64,000 nucleotides of DNA from Roseateles_B flavus (GTDB taxonomy: Bacteria; Pseudomonadota; Gammaproteobacteria; Burkholderiales; Burkholderiaceae_C): assembly GCF_039872765.1 (NCBI RefSeq), contig NZ_JBDPZC010000004.1:1-64000 (forward strand), given 5' to 3'. The position numbers and the translations under genes were made by a program. The first letter of the stretch is position 1; every line of letters starts with the position of its first letter. The notes beneath the pieces were generated by a model that was not told the origin of the DNA, searched no databases, and was given only the letters and a program-made list of their open reading frames with translations. Positions 30,399 through 38,614 of this stretch are shown here, in pieces.

Positions 30399-31262
30399 AT
30401 GACGCATCCAGCCCCTGCCCAAGGCCCCGCCGTGCTGAGCGGCTGGCGGGCCCGCTGCTACACCATCATCTTCGAGGCGGACACGCGCGCCGGCAAGGCC
30501 TTCGACGTGGCCCTGGTCGTGGCCGTGCTACTGAGCGTGGCCCTGGTGATCGCCGAGAGCGTCGCAGACTGGCGCCTGCGCCATGGCCGTGCCTTCGACA
30601 TCGCCGAGTACTTCTTCACCGCGCTGTTCACCGTCGAGTACCTGCTGCGCGTGGCCTGCGTGCCGCAGCCCTGGCGCTATGTGCGCAGCTTCTATGGGGT
30701 CGTCGATCTGCTGGCGGTGCTGCCCACCTACCTGGCGCTGTTCCTGCCCGAGGCCTATGCCCTGGTGGACGTTCGCGTGCTGCGCCTGCTGCGCATCTTC
30801 CGCATCTTCAAGCTCAGCGCCTACCTGCACGAGTTCCGCAGCCTGGGCAGCGCGCTGCAGGCCAGTGCGCGCAAGATCCTGGTCTTCCTGTCGGTGGTGA
30901 TCATGGCCGTGCTGATCATGGGGACGGTGATGTATGTGGTCGAGGGGCCGGCCAATGGCTTCGTCAACATCCCCACCGCCATGTACTGGGCCGTGACCAC
31001 CATGACCACGGTGGGCTTCGGCGACATCACGCCCAAGACGGACCTGGGCCGGCTGATCGCCTCGGCCATGATGCTGCTGGGCTGGGGCGTGCTGGCCGTG
31101 CCCACGGGCATCGTGACGGCCGAGATGACGGCCCAGCGGCGCAGCGGCACGCCCACCACCCGCAGCTGCCCGCAATGCCTCAGCGAAGGCCATCTGGCCG
31201 AGGCGCGCTACTGCCGCGACTGCGGCGCGCCCCTGCCGCCCTACCAGCGCGATGCCAGCTGA
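30399..31262 (+). CDS. Voltage-gated potassium channel with C-terminal zinc ribbon
   Basis: A 287-residue six-transmembrane ion channel. S4 is RVLRLLRIFRIFKL with regularly spaced arginines, indicating a voltage sensor. The pore has TMTTVGFGDITP, the K+-selective filter, near residues 200-210, followed by S6 (LIASAMMLLGWGVLAVPTGI). After S6, instead of a long RCK or cyclic-nucleotide domain, the tail is short and carries CPQCLSEGHLAEARYCRDCG, a two-CxxC zinc ribbon. The tail could sense metal or redox state or assist tetramer assembly. The gene is divergent from the 78-residue gene and converges on the DUF808 gene with no gap between stop codons. Confidence 0.9.
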   Translation: MTHPAPAQGPAVLSGWRARCYTIIFEADTRAGKAFDVALVVAVLLSVALVIAESVADWRLRHGRAFDIAEYFFTALFTVEYLLRVACVPQPWRYVRSFYGVVDLLAVLPTYLALFLPEAYALVDVRVLRLLRIFRIFKLSAYLHEFRSLGSALQASARKILVFLSVVIMAVLIMGTVMYVVEGPANGFVNIPTAMYWAVTTMTTVGFGDITPKTDLGRLIASAMMLLGWGVLAVPTGIVTAEMTAQRRSGTPTTRSCPQCLSEGHLAEARYCRDCGAPLPPYQRDAS

Positions 31263-32171
31263 TCAGCGGCCGCGCAGCTTGCCGAAGCCCTCGACCACGG
31301 CCAGCACCGCGGCGCCGCAGGCAATGCCCACCAGCACATCGCCCAGGGTCGCGACCAGCCAGGGCAGCACAGGAGCGCCTGGCATGGATTGCGCCAGGTG
31401 AGCGATGGCATGGTGCACCGGCGGCATGCCATGCACCAGGATGCCGCCACCGACCATGAACATGGCGGCGGTGCCGACCACGGCCAGGGTCTTCATCAGG
31501 CGCGGCGCGGCCACCAGCAGCAGGCCGCCCAGCGACTGCTTCCACGACTCGGCCTTGCGGCTGAGGTAGAGGCCCAGGTCGTCCAGCTTCACGATGGCCC
31601 CCACGAGGCCGTAGACGCCCACCGTCATCAGCACCGCGATGCCGCTGAGCACCAGGACCTGCGTGGTCAGCGACGAGCCGGCGACCAGGCCCAGGGTGAT
31701 GACGATGATCTCGGCGGACAGGATGAAGTCGGTGCGGATCGCCCCCTTGATCTTGTCCTGCTCGAAGGCGACCAGGTCCACGGCCGGGTCGCTGAGGGCC
31801 TGGACCTGCTGGGCATGCTCGGCTTCCTCCTCGGCCTTGTGGAGGAACTTGTGCGCCAGCTTCTCGACGCCCTCGAAGCACAGGTAGGCGCCACCCAGCA
31901 TCAGCAGGGGCGTGACGATCCAGGGCACGAAAGCGCTGATGGCCAGCGCGGCCGGCACGAGGATGGCCTTGTTGCGCAGCGAGCCCTTGGCCACGGCCCA
32001 CACCACCGGCAGCTCGCGCTCGGCGCGGATGCCGCTGACCTGCTGCGCATTGAGCGCGAGGTCATCCCCCAGCACCCCCGTGGTCTTCTGGGCGGCAGCC
32101 TTGGAGAGGACGGCGACGTCGTCCAGCAGGGTGGCGATGTCGTCGAGCAGGGCGAGAAGGGTCGAGGCCAT
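31263..32171 (-). CDS. DUF808 family inner membrane protein (YedI-like)
   Basis: A 302-residue multi-spanning membrane protein of the DUF808/YedI family. The start LLALLDDIATLLDDVAVLSK, then TTGVLGDDLALNAQQVSG and ELPVVWAVAKGSLRNK are near-diagnostic. Several membrane segments follow, and a conserved region FEGVEKLAHKFLHKAEEEAE is cytoplasmic. The function of the family is unknown; a transport role is often assumed. ATG 32171 was chosen because YedI proteins begin there; a longer open frame upstream is not supported. It is divergent from the thioredoxin-like gene (115 bp). Confidence 0.85.
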   Translation of the reverse strand: MASTLLALLDDIATLLDDVAVLSKAAAQKTTGVLGDDLALNAQQVSGIRAERELPVVWAVAKGSLRNKAILVPAALAISAFVPWIVTPLLMLGGAYLCFEGVEKLAHKFLHKAEEEAEHAQQVQALSDPAVDLVAFEQDKIKGAIRTDFILSAEIIVITLGLVAGSSLTTQVLVLSGIAVLMTVGVYGLVGAIVKLDDLGLYLSRKAESWKQSLGGLLLVAAPRLMKTLAVVGTAAMFMVGGGILVHGMPPVHHAIAHLAQSMPGAPVLPWLVATLGDVLVGIACGAAVLAVVEGFGKLRGR

Positions 32172-32286
32172 GATGGGCACGAAGTTGAAAAACCTGCTTT
32201 GTACATGATCTCGCATCAGGATCCCGCCAGGGCCGGACGGGCATGCATTCCGGCAGGGTGAAATGACTTGCGGCACACTGCGCCCC

Positions 32287-32769
32287 ATGAACACCGTCGC
32301 CACCTTCTTCCGCAGCACGGCGCTGGCCCTGGGCCTGGCAGCCGCCCTGGTCCCTGCCCTGGCCGAGGACGCGCCCAAGCCGCAGGTCTACAACGAGCAG
32401 GCCGATGCCCGAGCCGACCTCAACCAGGCCCTGGCGCAGGCGAATGCCCAGCAGCGCAATGTGCTGGTGGTCTTCGGCGCCAACTGGTGCGGGGATTGCA
32501 TGGCCCTGGACCGCAAGTTCTCCGGCGGCACGCTGGCCGGCCCGGTGGCCAAGCGCTTCGTGGTGCTCAAGGTCAATGTCGGCCGCTTCGACAAGAACAC
32601 CGACCTGGCGGCCCAGATGGGCGTGCCGCTGAAGAAGGGCATCCCCGCGGTGGCCGTGCTGGGCCGCGACGGGCAGGTGCTCAGCGCCACCAGCGGCGGC
32701 GAGTTGGCCGATGCCCGCAACATGGGCGACGACGCCGTGCTCAAGGTGCTCGACGGGCTCAAGCACTGA
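32287..32769 (+). CDS. Periplasmic thioredoxin-like protein
   Basis: A 160-residue exported protein with a signal peptide (FFRSTALALGLAAALVPALAE) and a thioredoxin fold. NVLVVFGANWCGDCMALDRK carries the redox CxxC pair as WCGDC, and KKGIPAVAVLGRDGQV contains the cis-proline of the fold. CGDC is an unusual dipeptide compared with CGPC, and places it among the DUF953- or thiol-reductase-like proteins. It could keep periplasmic cysteines reduced or act as a peroxide-related reductase. The upstream frame extension is not supported. The neighbourhood offers no clear partner. Confidence 0.85.
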   Translation: MNTVATFFRSTALALGLAAALVPALAEDAPKPQVYNEQADARADLNQALAQANAQQRNVLVVFGANWCGDCMALDRKFSGGTLAGPVAKRFVVLKVNVGRFDKNTDLAAQMGVPLKKGIPAVAVLGRDGQVLSATSGGELADARNMGDDAVLKVLDGLKH

Positions 32770-32920
32770 GACCCTGCGGCCCTGCGTGCCTCGCTCCTTG
32801 GCGGGGACGCAACACCTGGCCCCATGACTGAGACAGGCTTCCTTGGGGGCGTCCCCTTTCCATGGGGGTCAGGCCTTGCCTGGCACTTGCGTTTTGCGGG
32901 CTGCTGGCCTAAGTTGCAGC

Positions 32921-33796
32921 ATGGCCAGACCACTGCGGATCGAATTTGCGGGCGCCGTCTACCACCTCAGCTCCAAGGCCGAGGCGGGCGCGGTGGTGTT
33001 CCACGATGACGCGGACCGCCGAGCCCTGCTCGCGGTGATCGCGCAGGCCATGGAGCGTTTCGACGCCCAGGTGCTGGCCTACTGCCTGGAGCCCGACTCC
33101 TACGAGCTCCTGCTCTTCACCCGCCAGGCCAATCTCTCGCGCCTGATGCGGCATATCAACGGCGTCTACACGCAAGGCAGCAACAGGCGGCACGGCACCG
33201 TGGGGCATCTGTTCCAGGGGCGCTTCAAGGCCGTGCTGGTGGACCGCGAACAGCTCCTGCTGGATGCCTGCCGCTATGTCGAGCTGGGTGGCGTGCGCCG
33301 CGGCATGGCGGCCTCGCCGGCGCAGTGGCCCTGGTCCAGCTATGCCGCCCATATCGGGCAGGTCGAGGCGCCGGATTGGCTGGATGTGCAAGGCCTGCAT
33401 GCCTATGTGATGGGTCGGCCCCTGCAAGGCGCTGCCGATCGCCGCAAGGCGGCGCAGCGCTACGAGAAGCTGGTCGCCGAGGCCAGTGGCCTGGACCTGT
33501 GGAAGCACCTGCGCCAGCAGATCTACCTGGGCGACGCCGCCTTTGTCGATCGCCTGAAGGGGCAGCTCAAGGGCCAGGGGGCCACTGCGCGCAAGTCCGC
33601 GCGTGGCGGCGCTTCACTGAAATCCCGGCCCTGGCGCGACTGGCTGCACGAAGCCGGCAGCCGTGAGGAGGCCCTGTACCGCGCCCACACCGAGGGCGGC
33701 CTGTCCATGACCGGCCTGGCCAAGGAGCTGGGGCTGTCGGTGTCGCGGGTCAGCCGTCTGATCGCGGGGCACGAGCGCCAGCGGCATCAGCACTGA
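32921..33796 (+). CDS. REP-associated tyrosine transposase (RAYT)-like protein with a lost HUH motif
   Basis: A 291-residue protein with the Y1 transposase fold: RPLRIEFAGAVYHLSSKAEA at the start, INGVYTQGSNRRHGTVGHLF near residues 75-95, RYVELGGVRRGM and WPWSSYAAHIG later. In active relatives the segment after AYCL reads with an H-x-H metal-binding pair; here it is EPDSYELLLF, so both histidines are gone. The family's N-P after RYV is also G-G. The C-terminus has an added helix-turn-helix (MTGLAKELGLSVSRVSRLIA). It is thus probably a DNA-binding relative without transposase activity. No inverted repeats flank it, but a variant GGGTCAGGCCTTGCC string lies 41 bp upstream. Confidence 0.8.
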   Translation: MARPLRIEFAGAVYHLSSKAEAGAVVFHDDADRRALLAVIAQAMERFDAQVLAYCLEPDSYELLLFTRQANLSRLMRHINGVYTQGSNRRHGTVGHLFQGRFKAVLVDREQLLLDACRYVELGGVRRGMAASPAQWPWSSYAAHIGQVEAPDWLDVQGLHAYVMGRPLQGAADRRKAAQRYEKLVAEASGLDLWKHLRQQIYLGDAAFVDRLKGQLKGQGATARKSARGGASLKSRPWRDWLHEAGSREEALYRAHTEGGLSMTGLAKELGLSVSRVSRLIAGHERQRHQH

Positions 33797-33931
33797 AGGC
33801 CGGGCGACGGTCCGGTGTCTTCACCGAGCCCCTGCCGGGGGCTGTCCCCGTCCGCTGTGGACAAGTCCGTGCAAAAGCTGGCGGTAGTGACGCCAAGTGC
33901 TTGAACGGCAAGGCCAACCCCTGGATTGATG

Positions 33932-33962
33932 AAAAAAAAGGCACCGCTTGACGGTGCCTTCT
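33932..33962 (-). terminator. Rho-independent terminator of the downstream minus-strand gene
   Basis: On the minus strand GGCACCG, loop TCAAG, CGGTGCC is followed by eight Ts, 20 bp after the stop of the hypothetical gene at 33982. On the plus strand it may also end the RAYT-like gene. Confidence 0.85.
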
Positions 33963-33981
33963 TTCTGCGGGGCTGCCGGGC

Positions 33982-34476
33982 TCAGTGCAGGGCGTGCGCA
34001 GCGCCGGTCGGGCAGGGCGCGCTGACAAAGGCCTGCGCCTCCGCCTCTTCCCACGCTTCCTGGGTCAGTTCGCGGGCGGCGGCCAGTTGGTTGCAGAGTT
34101 CGAACACGCCCAGACCATCGGCATCGCCCACGGTCTCGGCTTGCGGGGCAGCAGCCACCTCGGCCGGCAGGTCGGCCAGGGCGCCCAGCAGGTCGAAGAG
34201 CAGGTCCAGATTGGGTTCGCCGGGTTCCTGGCGTGCCAGGCCCAGACTGCGGCAGAGGTACCAGCAGGCCTTGGCAGCGTCGTCGCAGCGGGCATGGTAG
34301 AGCGCCATGCGCTCCAGGGCCTCGGCCCGGGCCTGCTCGTCGGCCAGGGCTTCGGCCTGGGCGTCCAGCATGGGATCCAGGCCAGCGAGCAACTGGCTGC
34401 GCTCCGCCTCGGCCAGGCTGTCGGCCTCGGCGTGCTGCGGTTCGGTCATCAAAGGCTCAAGATGCGTGTGTGCCAT
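33982..34476 (-). CDS. Hypothetical helical protein
   Basis: A 164-residue acidic, alanine- and leucine-rich protein predicted to be nearly all helical (ADEQARAEALERMALYHARC, then AKACWYLCRSLGLA), with no signal peptide or membrane segment. The repeated helix pairs and the CYL segments suggest a tetratricopeptide- or Sel1-like adaptor, but no family was recognised. The start is uncertain: ATG 34476 or ATG 34449. It is followed by a clear terminator and preceded by a short repeat region (34505-34575), so it is a single-gene unit. Confidence 0.55.
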   Translation of the reverse strand: MAHTHLEPLMTEPQHAEADSLAEAERSQLLAGLDPMLDAQAEALADEQARAEALERMALYHARCDDAAKACWYLCRSLGLARQEPGEPNLDLLFDLLGALADLPAEVAAAPQAETVGDADGLGVFELCNQLAAARELTQEAWEEAEAQAFVSAPCPTGAAHALH

Positions 34477-34510
34477 GGGGTACTGCTTTCTTCCACCTGC
34501 TGGCGCAATG

Positions 34511-34574
34511 CTAGGCAGGCTCGGCGCATTTGGCGCCCCCTGAAGAGGGGGACATGGCGCCATCCTAGGCAGGC
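34511..34574. repeat. Direct repeat with hairpins between the hypothetical gene and glmU
   Basis: CTAGGCAGGC occurs at 34511-34520 and again at 34565-34574. Between them lie CCCCCT-GAAG-AGGGGG (34536-34551) and two GGCGCC hexamers (34532-34537 and 34556-34561). This resembles the CCCCCT/AGGGGG hairpins of the 25.7-kb array. It could also be a weak terminator for the upstream side of glmU. Confidence 0.45.
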
Positions 34575-34606
34575 GGATGAAGTTTGTCACGCAAACTGTT
34601 GCCGGA

Positions 34607-35992
34607 TCAGCGCTTTTTCACGGGCCGCTGCCAGCCGCTGATGCCCACCTGTTTGCCGCGCGCCACGCTCAGCTCGCCTTCGGCCACGTCCTTGGTGATG
34701 GTGGAGCCCCCACCGATGGTGGCGCCAGCCCCCAGCTTGACCGGGGCCACGAGCACGCAGTTGGAGCCCACGTGCACGTCGTTGCCGATCTCGGTGCGGT
34801 GCTTGTTGGCGCCGTCGTAGTTGGCGGTGATGGAGCCGGCGCCGTAGTTGACGCGCTCGCCCACCGTCGCATCGCCCAGGTAGGCCAGGTGGTTGGCCTT
34901 GGCGCCGCGTGCCAGGGTGGAGTTCTTGACCTCGACGAAATTGCCGATGTGCACCTCGGCGCCCAGCTGCGCGCCCGGGCGCAGGCGGGCAAAGGGGCCG
35001 ATCAGCGCGCCTTCGCCCACGCTCGCGCCGGCGGCCTCGCCGTCGATGTGGGTGAATTCATGGATGCGGGCGCCGGCCGCGATGCTGGCGTTGCGGATCA
35101 CGCAATTGGCGCCGATGCGCACCCCGTCGCCCAGGCTGACCTGGCCTTCGAAGAGGCAGTTGACGTCGATCTCGACGTCCTGCCCGCACTGCAGCGTGCC
35201 GCGCACGTCGAAGCGCGCCGGATCGGCCAGGCGCACGCCGGCTTCCATCAGGCCTTCAGCCTGCTGGCGCTGGTAGCGGCGCTCCAGGTCGGCCAGCTGC
35301 AGGGGGCTGTTGACGCCCAGGACCTCGGTCTCGTTGGGTGCCTTGACGCCCAGCACCGGCACGCCTTCGGCCACGGCCATGGCGACGATGTCGGTCAGGT
35401 AGTACTCGCCCTGGGCATTGTTGTTGGACAAGGCCATGACCCAGCGCTTCAGCAGGGCCGTGGGCGCCGCCATCATGCCGGTATAGCCCTCGCGGATCAG
35501 GCGCTGCTCAGGGCTGGCGTCCTTGTGTTCGACGATGGCCTGCACGGCACCCTCGGGCTGGCCGCCCGCGCGCACGATGCGGCCGTAGCCGGTGGGGTCG
35601 GCCAGGTCGATGGTCAGCAGCACCAGGGCGCGGCCGTCGCAGGCCTCGGCCAGGCGGCGGGCGGTCTCGGTGCGGATCAGGGGAACGTCACCATTGAGGA
35701 TCAGCGTGGTGCCGTTCTCCGGCAGCACGGGCACCGTCTGCTGGATGGCATGGCCGGTGCCCAGCTGCGGCTCCTGGCGCACGAAGGCCGCACCACTGGC
35801 GGCGACCGCCGATTCCACCTGGGCCGCACCGTGGCCGGTGATGACGATGCGCTGGCTGGCGGCCAGGGGCTCGGTGCAATCCAGCACGTGCTGGAGCAGG
35901 GAGCGGCCGGCCAGCTTGTGCAGGACCTTGGGCAGGGCCGACTTCATGCGGGTGCCCTTGCCGGCAGCCATGATGACGATGTTCAGTGCCAT
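34607..35992 (-). CDS. glmU: Bifunctional GlmU: GlcNAc-1-P uridyltransferase and GlcN-1-P acetyltransferase
   Basis: A 461-residue cytoplasmic enzyme making UDP-N-acetylglucosamine for peptidoglycan and lipid A. The N-terminal uridyltransferase half has MAAGKGTRMKSALPKVLHKL and NGDVPLI. The C-terminal left-handed beta-helix has hexapeptide repeats (GDGVRIGANCVIRNASIAAG) and the acetyltransferase region around KNSTLARGAKANHLAYLGDA and NYGAGSITANYDGANKHRT. Length and all motifs are normal. A CATAAT -10 lies at 36029-36034 on this strand, 37 nt before the ATG. Confidence 0.97.
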   Translation of the reverse strand: MALNIVIMAAGKGTRMKSALPKVLHKLAGRSLLQHVLDCTEPLAASQRIVITGHGAAQVESAVAASGAAFVRQEPQLGTGHAIQQTVPVLPENGTTLILNGDVPLIRTETARRLAEACDGRALVLLTIDLADPTGYGRIVRAGGQPEGAVQAIVEHKDASPEQRLIREGYTGMMAAPTALLKRWVMALSNNNAQGEYYLTDIVAMAVAEGVPVLGVKAPNETEVLGVNSPLQLADLERRYQRQQAEGLMEAGVRLADPARFDVRGTLQCGQDVEIDVNCLFEGQVSLGDGVRIGANCVIRNASIAAGARIHEFTHIDGEAAGASVGEGALIGPFARLRPGAQLGAEVHIGNFVEVKNSTLARGAKANHLAYLGDATVGERVNYGAGSITANYDGANKHRTEIGNDVHVGSNCVLVAPVKLGAGATIGGGSTITKDVAEGELSVARGKQVGISGWQRPVKKR

Positions 35993-36028
35993 GTCGAAAA
36001 TCGCGACGCGTCTTGGAAAGAAGCCGCG

Positions 36029-36034
36029 ATTATG
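36029..36034 (-). promoter_or_regulatory. -10 hexamer CATAAT of glmU
   Basis: CATAAT on the minus strand, followed by CGCGGC, lies 37 nt before the glmU ATG. No clear -35 was recognised. Confidence 0.4.
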
Positions 36035-36064
36035 GCTGTCGGCGGGGCCCGGCCCGGCCCGGGT

Positions 36065-36676
36065 TCAGGGGGCCTCGCGGCTGACCTGGACGCTGACGCG
36101 GTGGGGCTTGGGCTCGGTTCTCGGGAAGTCGCTCATCGCGGCATCGAACAGGGCGCCGGGCAGGCGCGAATCACCCTGGGTCATGCCTTCGTTGCTGGCG
36201 CGGGCCTCATAGAGCGGCTCGCCGCTGCTGCGGTCGCGCAGCAGCAGGGCCACGCCGCGTTCGTAGCGGGGTTCCATCCACAGGGGGCCCAGGCCGCCGC
36301 GCCAGTAACTGCCGTAGCGCCAGCCGCCGTAGCTGCCGTGCCAGCGCCACCACAGCGGATCATCCCAGGGCGCGCGGTCATTGGCATTGACACTCATGCC
36401 GATGGAGACCAGCACGTCTGCGCTCTTGGCATCGGCCGCGGGCCTGAAACCTGCCTTGCCCAGGGCGGCCGCGGCGGCAGCCTCCAGGGCGGCCTGCCGC
36501 TCGGACTCCTGCTGCTGCGAGGGCAGGCGGTCGAAGGCATAACTTGCCGGCTTGCGGCCCTCCGGCCAACTGCCGAAGCTGCTGACGTCCGCACTGACGA
36601 CATAGGTGCTGCTGCAGGCGCTGAGGCCCAGCAGGGCGCTGGCGGCGAATCCCAGCATCCAGTGACTGCGGTCCAT
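36065..36676 (-). CDS. DUF4136-like lipoprotein
   Basis: A 203-residue lipoprotein. The signal sequence ends in the lipobox LSAC (cysteine at residue 21), followed by STYVVSADVSSFGSWPEG, typical of DUF4136 proteins of Gram-negative envelopes. A tryptophan/glycine/tyrosine-rich stretch in the middle (WWRWHGSYGGWRYGSYW) is characteristic of the family. The mature part is presumably periplasmic, attached to the outer membrane. Function unknown. It has its own promoter (TAGAAT, 36712-36717 on this strand) and probably forms a single-gene unit between glmU and the next divergent gene. Confidence 0.8.
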   Translation of the reverse strand: MDRSHWMLGFAASALLGLSACSSTYVVSADVSSFGSWPEGRKPASYAFDRLPSQQQESERQAALEAAAAAALGKAGFRPAADAKSADVLVSIGMSVNANDRAPWDDPLWWRWHGSYGGWRYGSYWRGGLGPLWMEPRYERGVALLLRDRSSGEPLYEARASNEGMTQGDSRLPGALFDAAMSDFPRTEPKPHRVSVQVSREAP

Positions 36677-36711
36677 GGTGGCTCCTCTCTCGGCTCAGGC
36701 CGAATGGCTTC

Positions 36712-36723
36712 ATTCTAGGGAGC
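36712..36723 (-). promoter_or_regulatory. -10 region GCTCCCTAGAAT of the DUF4136 gene
   Basis: On the minus strand the string GCTCCCTAGAAT places TAGAAT 35 nt before the ATG at 36676. The identical 12-mer occurs before uvrA and the S9 peptidase gene. Confidence 0.5.
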
Positions 36724-36904
36724 CGGGCAAGCGATGACCCATCCACATTGCAAAGCTTGGTGAAGGTGCTGGGCGAGCTCCGGACGCTGCTTGCGTCGCA
36801 GGGCCGCCACCCTGGGGCCGCGCTGAGGAAAACCATGTTGACGATGAGCGTTTCCACTGAAACACTCGCTCGGGTTTTTCTGTTTTGAGTTGAGGAGAGT
36901 TCTG

Positions 36905-37399
36905 ATGTTGGTCCGCAAGCCCCTGCTGCGTACGCTGCCCCTGCTGGGCCTGGCCCTGTGCCTGAGCCTGCCCACCCTGGCGGCTGAATCGACGCCCGGC
37001 CCGGATGCTGCGCGCGTCCAGGCCGTCCGCGAGAAGCTGCGCACGGACCGCAAGGCCGTGGTGCTGCACAACCTGAAGCTGGATGCTGCCCAGACCGCCA
37101 AGTTCAACGCCGTTTACGAGGCCTACTCCAAGGAAGCCGGCGAGCTGGCCCGCCAGCGCACCCGCATGGTCGTGGAATCCGTGAACCAGGGCGACAAGCT
37201 GACCGGCGCCCAGGCCAAGCAGGCCTCCAAGGACTCCCTGGCCCTGGCCGAGGCCGAGCTGAAGCTGCTGCGCAAGTACCACCCCAAGATGGTCAAGGCC
37301 ATCGGCCAGGAAGAAGCCAACCGCTTCCTGGAAGTCGAGACCAAGATCCTGGCGCTGAACCACTACGACATCGCCTGGACCTCGCCGCTGAGCGAGTGA
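36905..37399 (+). CDS. Hypothetical periplasmic protein
   Basis: A 164-residue protein with a clear signal peptide (LLRTLPLLGLALCLSLPTLAAE) and a helical mature part rich in lysine, alanine and glutamate (AQTAKFNAVYEAYSKEAGEL, then LAEAELKLLRKYHPKMVKA). The spacing of charged residues resembles Spy/CpxP-like or other periplasmic helical chaperones, but no LTxxQ motif pair is present, so that is only a possibility. ATG 36905 was chosen with GAGGAGA (36892-36898) upstream. A strong bidirectional terminator follows. Confidence 0.65.
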   Translation: MLVRKPLLRTLPLLGLALCLSLPTLAAESTPGPDAARVQAVREKLRTDRKAVVLHNLKLDAAQTAKFNAVYEAYSKEAGELARQRTRMVVESVNQGDKLTGAQAKQASKDSLALAEAELKLLRKYHPKMVKAIGQEEANRFLEVETKILALNHYDIAWTSPLSE

Positions 37400-37437
37400 G
37401 TCTGCCCCCCGCGCTGAAGGCGGGGCACAGTCCCATG

Positions 37438-37463
37438 AAAAACGAGCCCCGCGGGGCTCGTTT
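37438..37463. terminator. Bidirectional Rho-independent terminator
   Basis: AAACGAGCCCC, loop GC, GGGGCTCGTTT forms a perfect 11-bp stem, with flanking A and T runs. It lies between converging genes and can serve both. Confidence 0.85.
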
Positions 37464-37504
37464 CCATTGTGGCGTGTGACTGCGGTGCAGGCCTGTTCGG
37501 CAGG

Positions 37505-38614
37505 TCAAGGCCGGATGGCCGGCTTCGGCACTGGCTGGACCTCCGCCTGCCATAGCGTCAGGCCAGGGCCGCCGCCATAGATACCGTTGCAGTCCGGGGC
37601 TTCGTTGGCCAGGCGCAGCGCAAAGCCGGAGGCGGTCCAGACCCACTCCCGGTTGCCGCCGCAGTCACCCAGGCCGCGCCCCTTGTGCCAGGTGCTGAGC
37701 TTGCCCGCGTTGAATTCCGCATTCATCAGGTCCAGTGCCGGCTCCTGGAGGTCTGGCAGCACTTCAGGCGCGACATCGAGCGCCTTGGCGCCCTGCTTCA
37801 CGCGCCAGAGCCGGTAGCTGGTCTGGTAGGCCGCACGGGCGCACTCCATCAGCACCAGGTACTCCTTCCGACGGATCTGGTGGATCGCTGTCTCCGGCAG
37901 CCTGTCCGCCTCGCGAGGGGCTTCCTGAAGCAGGTAGCAATCCTGGATCACCGCCGGGTGGTGGACCAGTTGACGGGTCAAGACCGCGTCCGCGTCGGCC
38001 GGCAGCCTTGTGGGAATCGTGGCGGGCACCAGCACCGGCAGGGGCGGCGCCAGCGGCACCCGGGCCGCGGTGGCCTGCCCCTTGGCCACCCATGCCGTCA
38101 CCGTGCCGGCCCGGCCCTGGGTGTCGTCCATCTTCAGCAGCGCGGCCTTGAGGCCTTGCAGGGATACCGTGGCCTCGCTGTCCCGTCCGGACAGTCGCAT
38201 GCGGGGTGCCTCCACCATGGCCCTGACCAGGACCTGGGCGATGGCCGGCGGCAGGTCGGCGTCCAGTGGCAGTTGCCTGAAGTCGCGCCCACCGATGCGC
38301 ACGTCGACCCGGCTGCCCTCTGGCGCATCTTGGCCGTCCCGACTGCCGAGGTGCAGTTGCAGATGCACGGCGCCTTGCGGGCCGGCGTCGCGGGACAGCC
38401 AGAGGCCGGCCTGCACCTGCGAGTCGCTCTGGCCCTCATCCTCGTCCGGGGCCAGGACCCGGTAGCCCTGTGCCGAGCAGGCGAGGACGTTGTCGCAGGC
38501 CACAGTCCAGTCGCCGTAGCGCTGCTGGAAGGGCGCCGGCGGCGTAGCGCCCTGGCTGGCATGGGTCGTCAGCAGGCCCAGCAGGCCCAGCAGCACGGCC
38601 AGCCCGCGCCTCAT
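37505..38614 (-). CDS. DUF1176-like periplasmic protein
   Basis: A 369-residue exported protein (signal peptide RRGLAVLLGLLGLLTTHASQ). The mature part opens PFQQRYGDWTVACDNVLACSA, the hallmark of DUF1176 proteins, and ends with a second conserved region (GDCGGNREWVWTASGFALRL). Cysteine pairs suggest disulfides. Related invasion-associated locus B proteins share the GDW.VACDN start. The function is unknown. ATG 38614 overlaps the ttcA stop by ATGA, so translation is coupled to ttcA, although the functions look unrelated. Confidence 0.8.
   Translation of the reverse strand: MRRGLAVLLGLLGLLTTHASQGATPPAPFQQRYGDWTVACDNVLACSAQGYRVLAPDEDEGQSDSQVQAGLWLSRDAGPQGAVHLQLHLGSRDGQDAPEGSRVDVRIGGRDFRQLPLDADLPPAIAQVLVRAMVEAPRMRLSGRDSEATVSLQGLKAALLKMDDTQGRAGTVTAWVAKGQATAARVPLAPPLPVLVPATIPTRLPADADAVLTRQLVHHPAVIQDCYLLQEAPREADRLPETAIHQIRRKEYLVLMECARAAYQTSYRLWRVKQGAKALDVAPEVLPDLQEPALDLMNAEFNAGKLSTWHKGRGLGDCGGNREWVWTASGFALRLANEAPDCNGIYGGGPGLTLWQAEVQPVPKPAIRP

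Noticed and set aside
32880..32900. TGGCAC followed by TTTTGC as a sigma-54 promoter before the RAYT-like gene
   Set aside because: The spacing between GG and GC is 12 rather than 10 bases, which sigma-54 does not tolerate.
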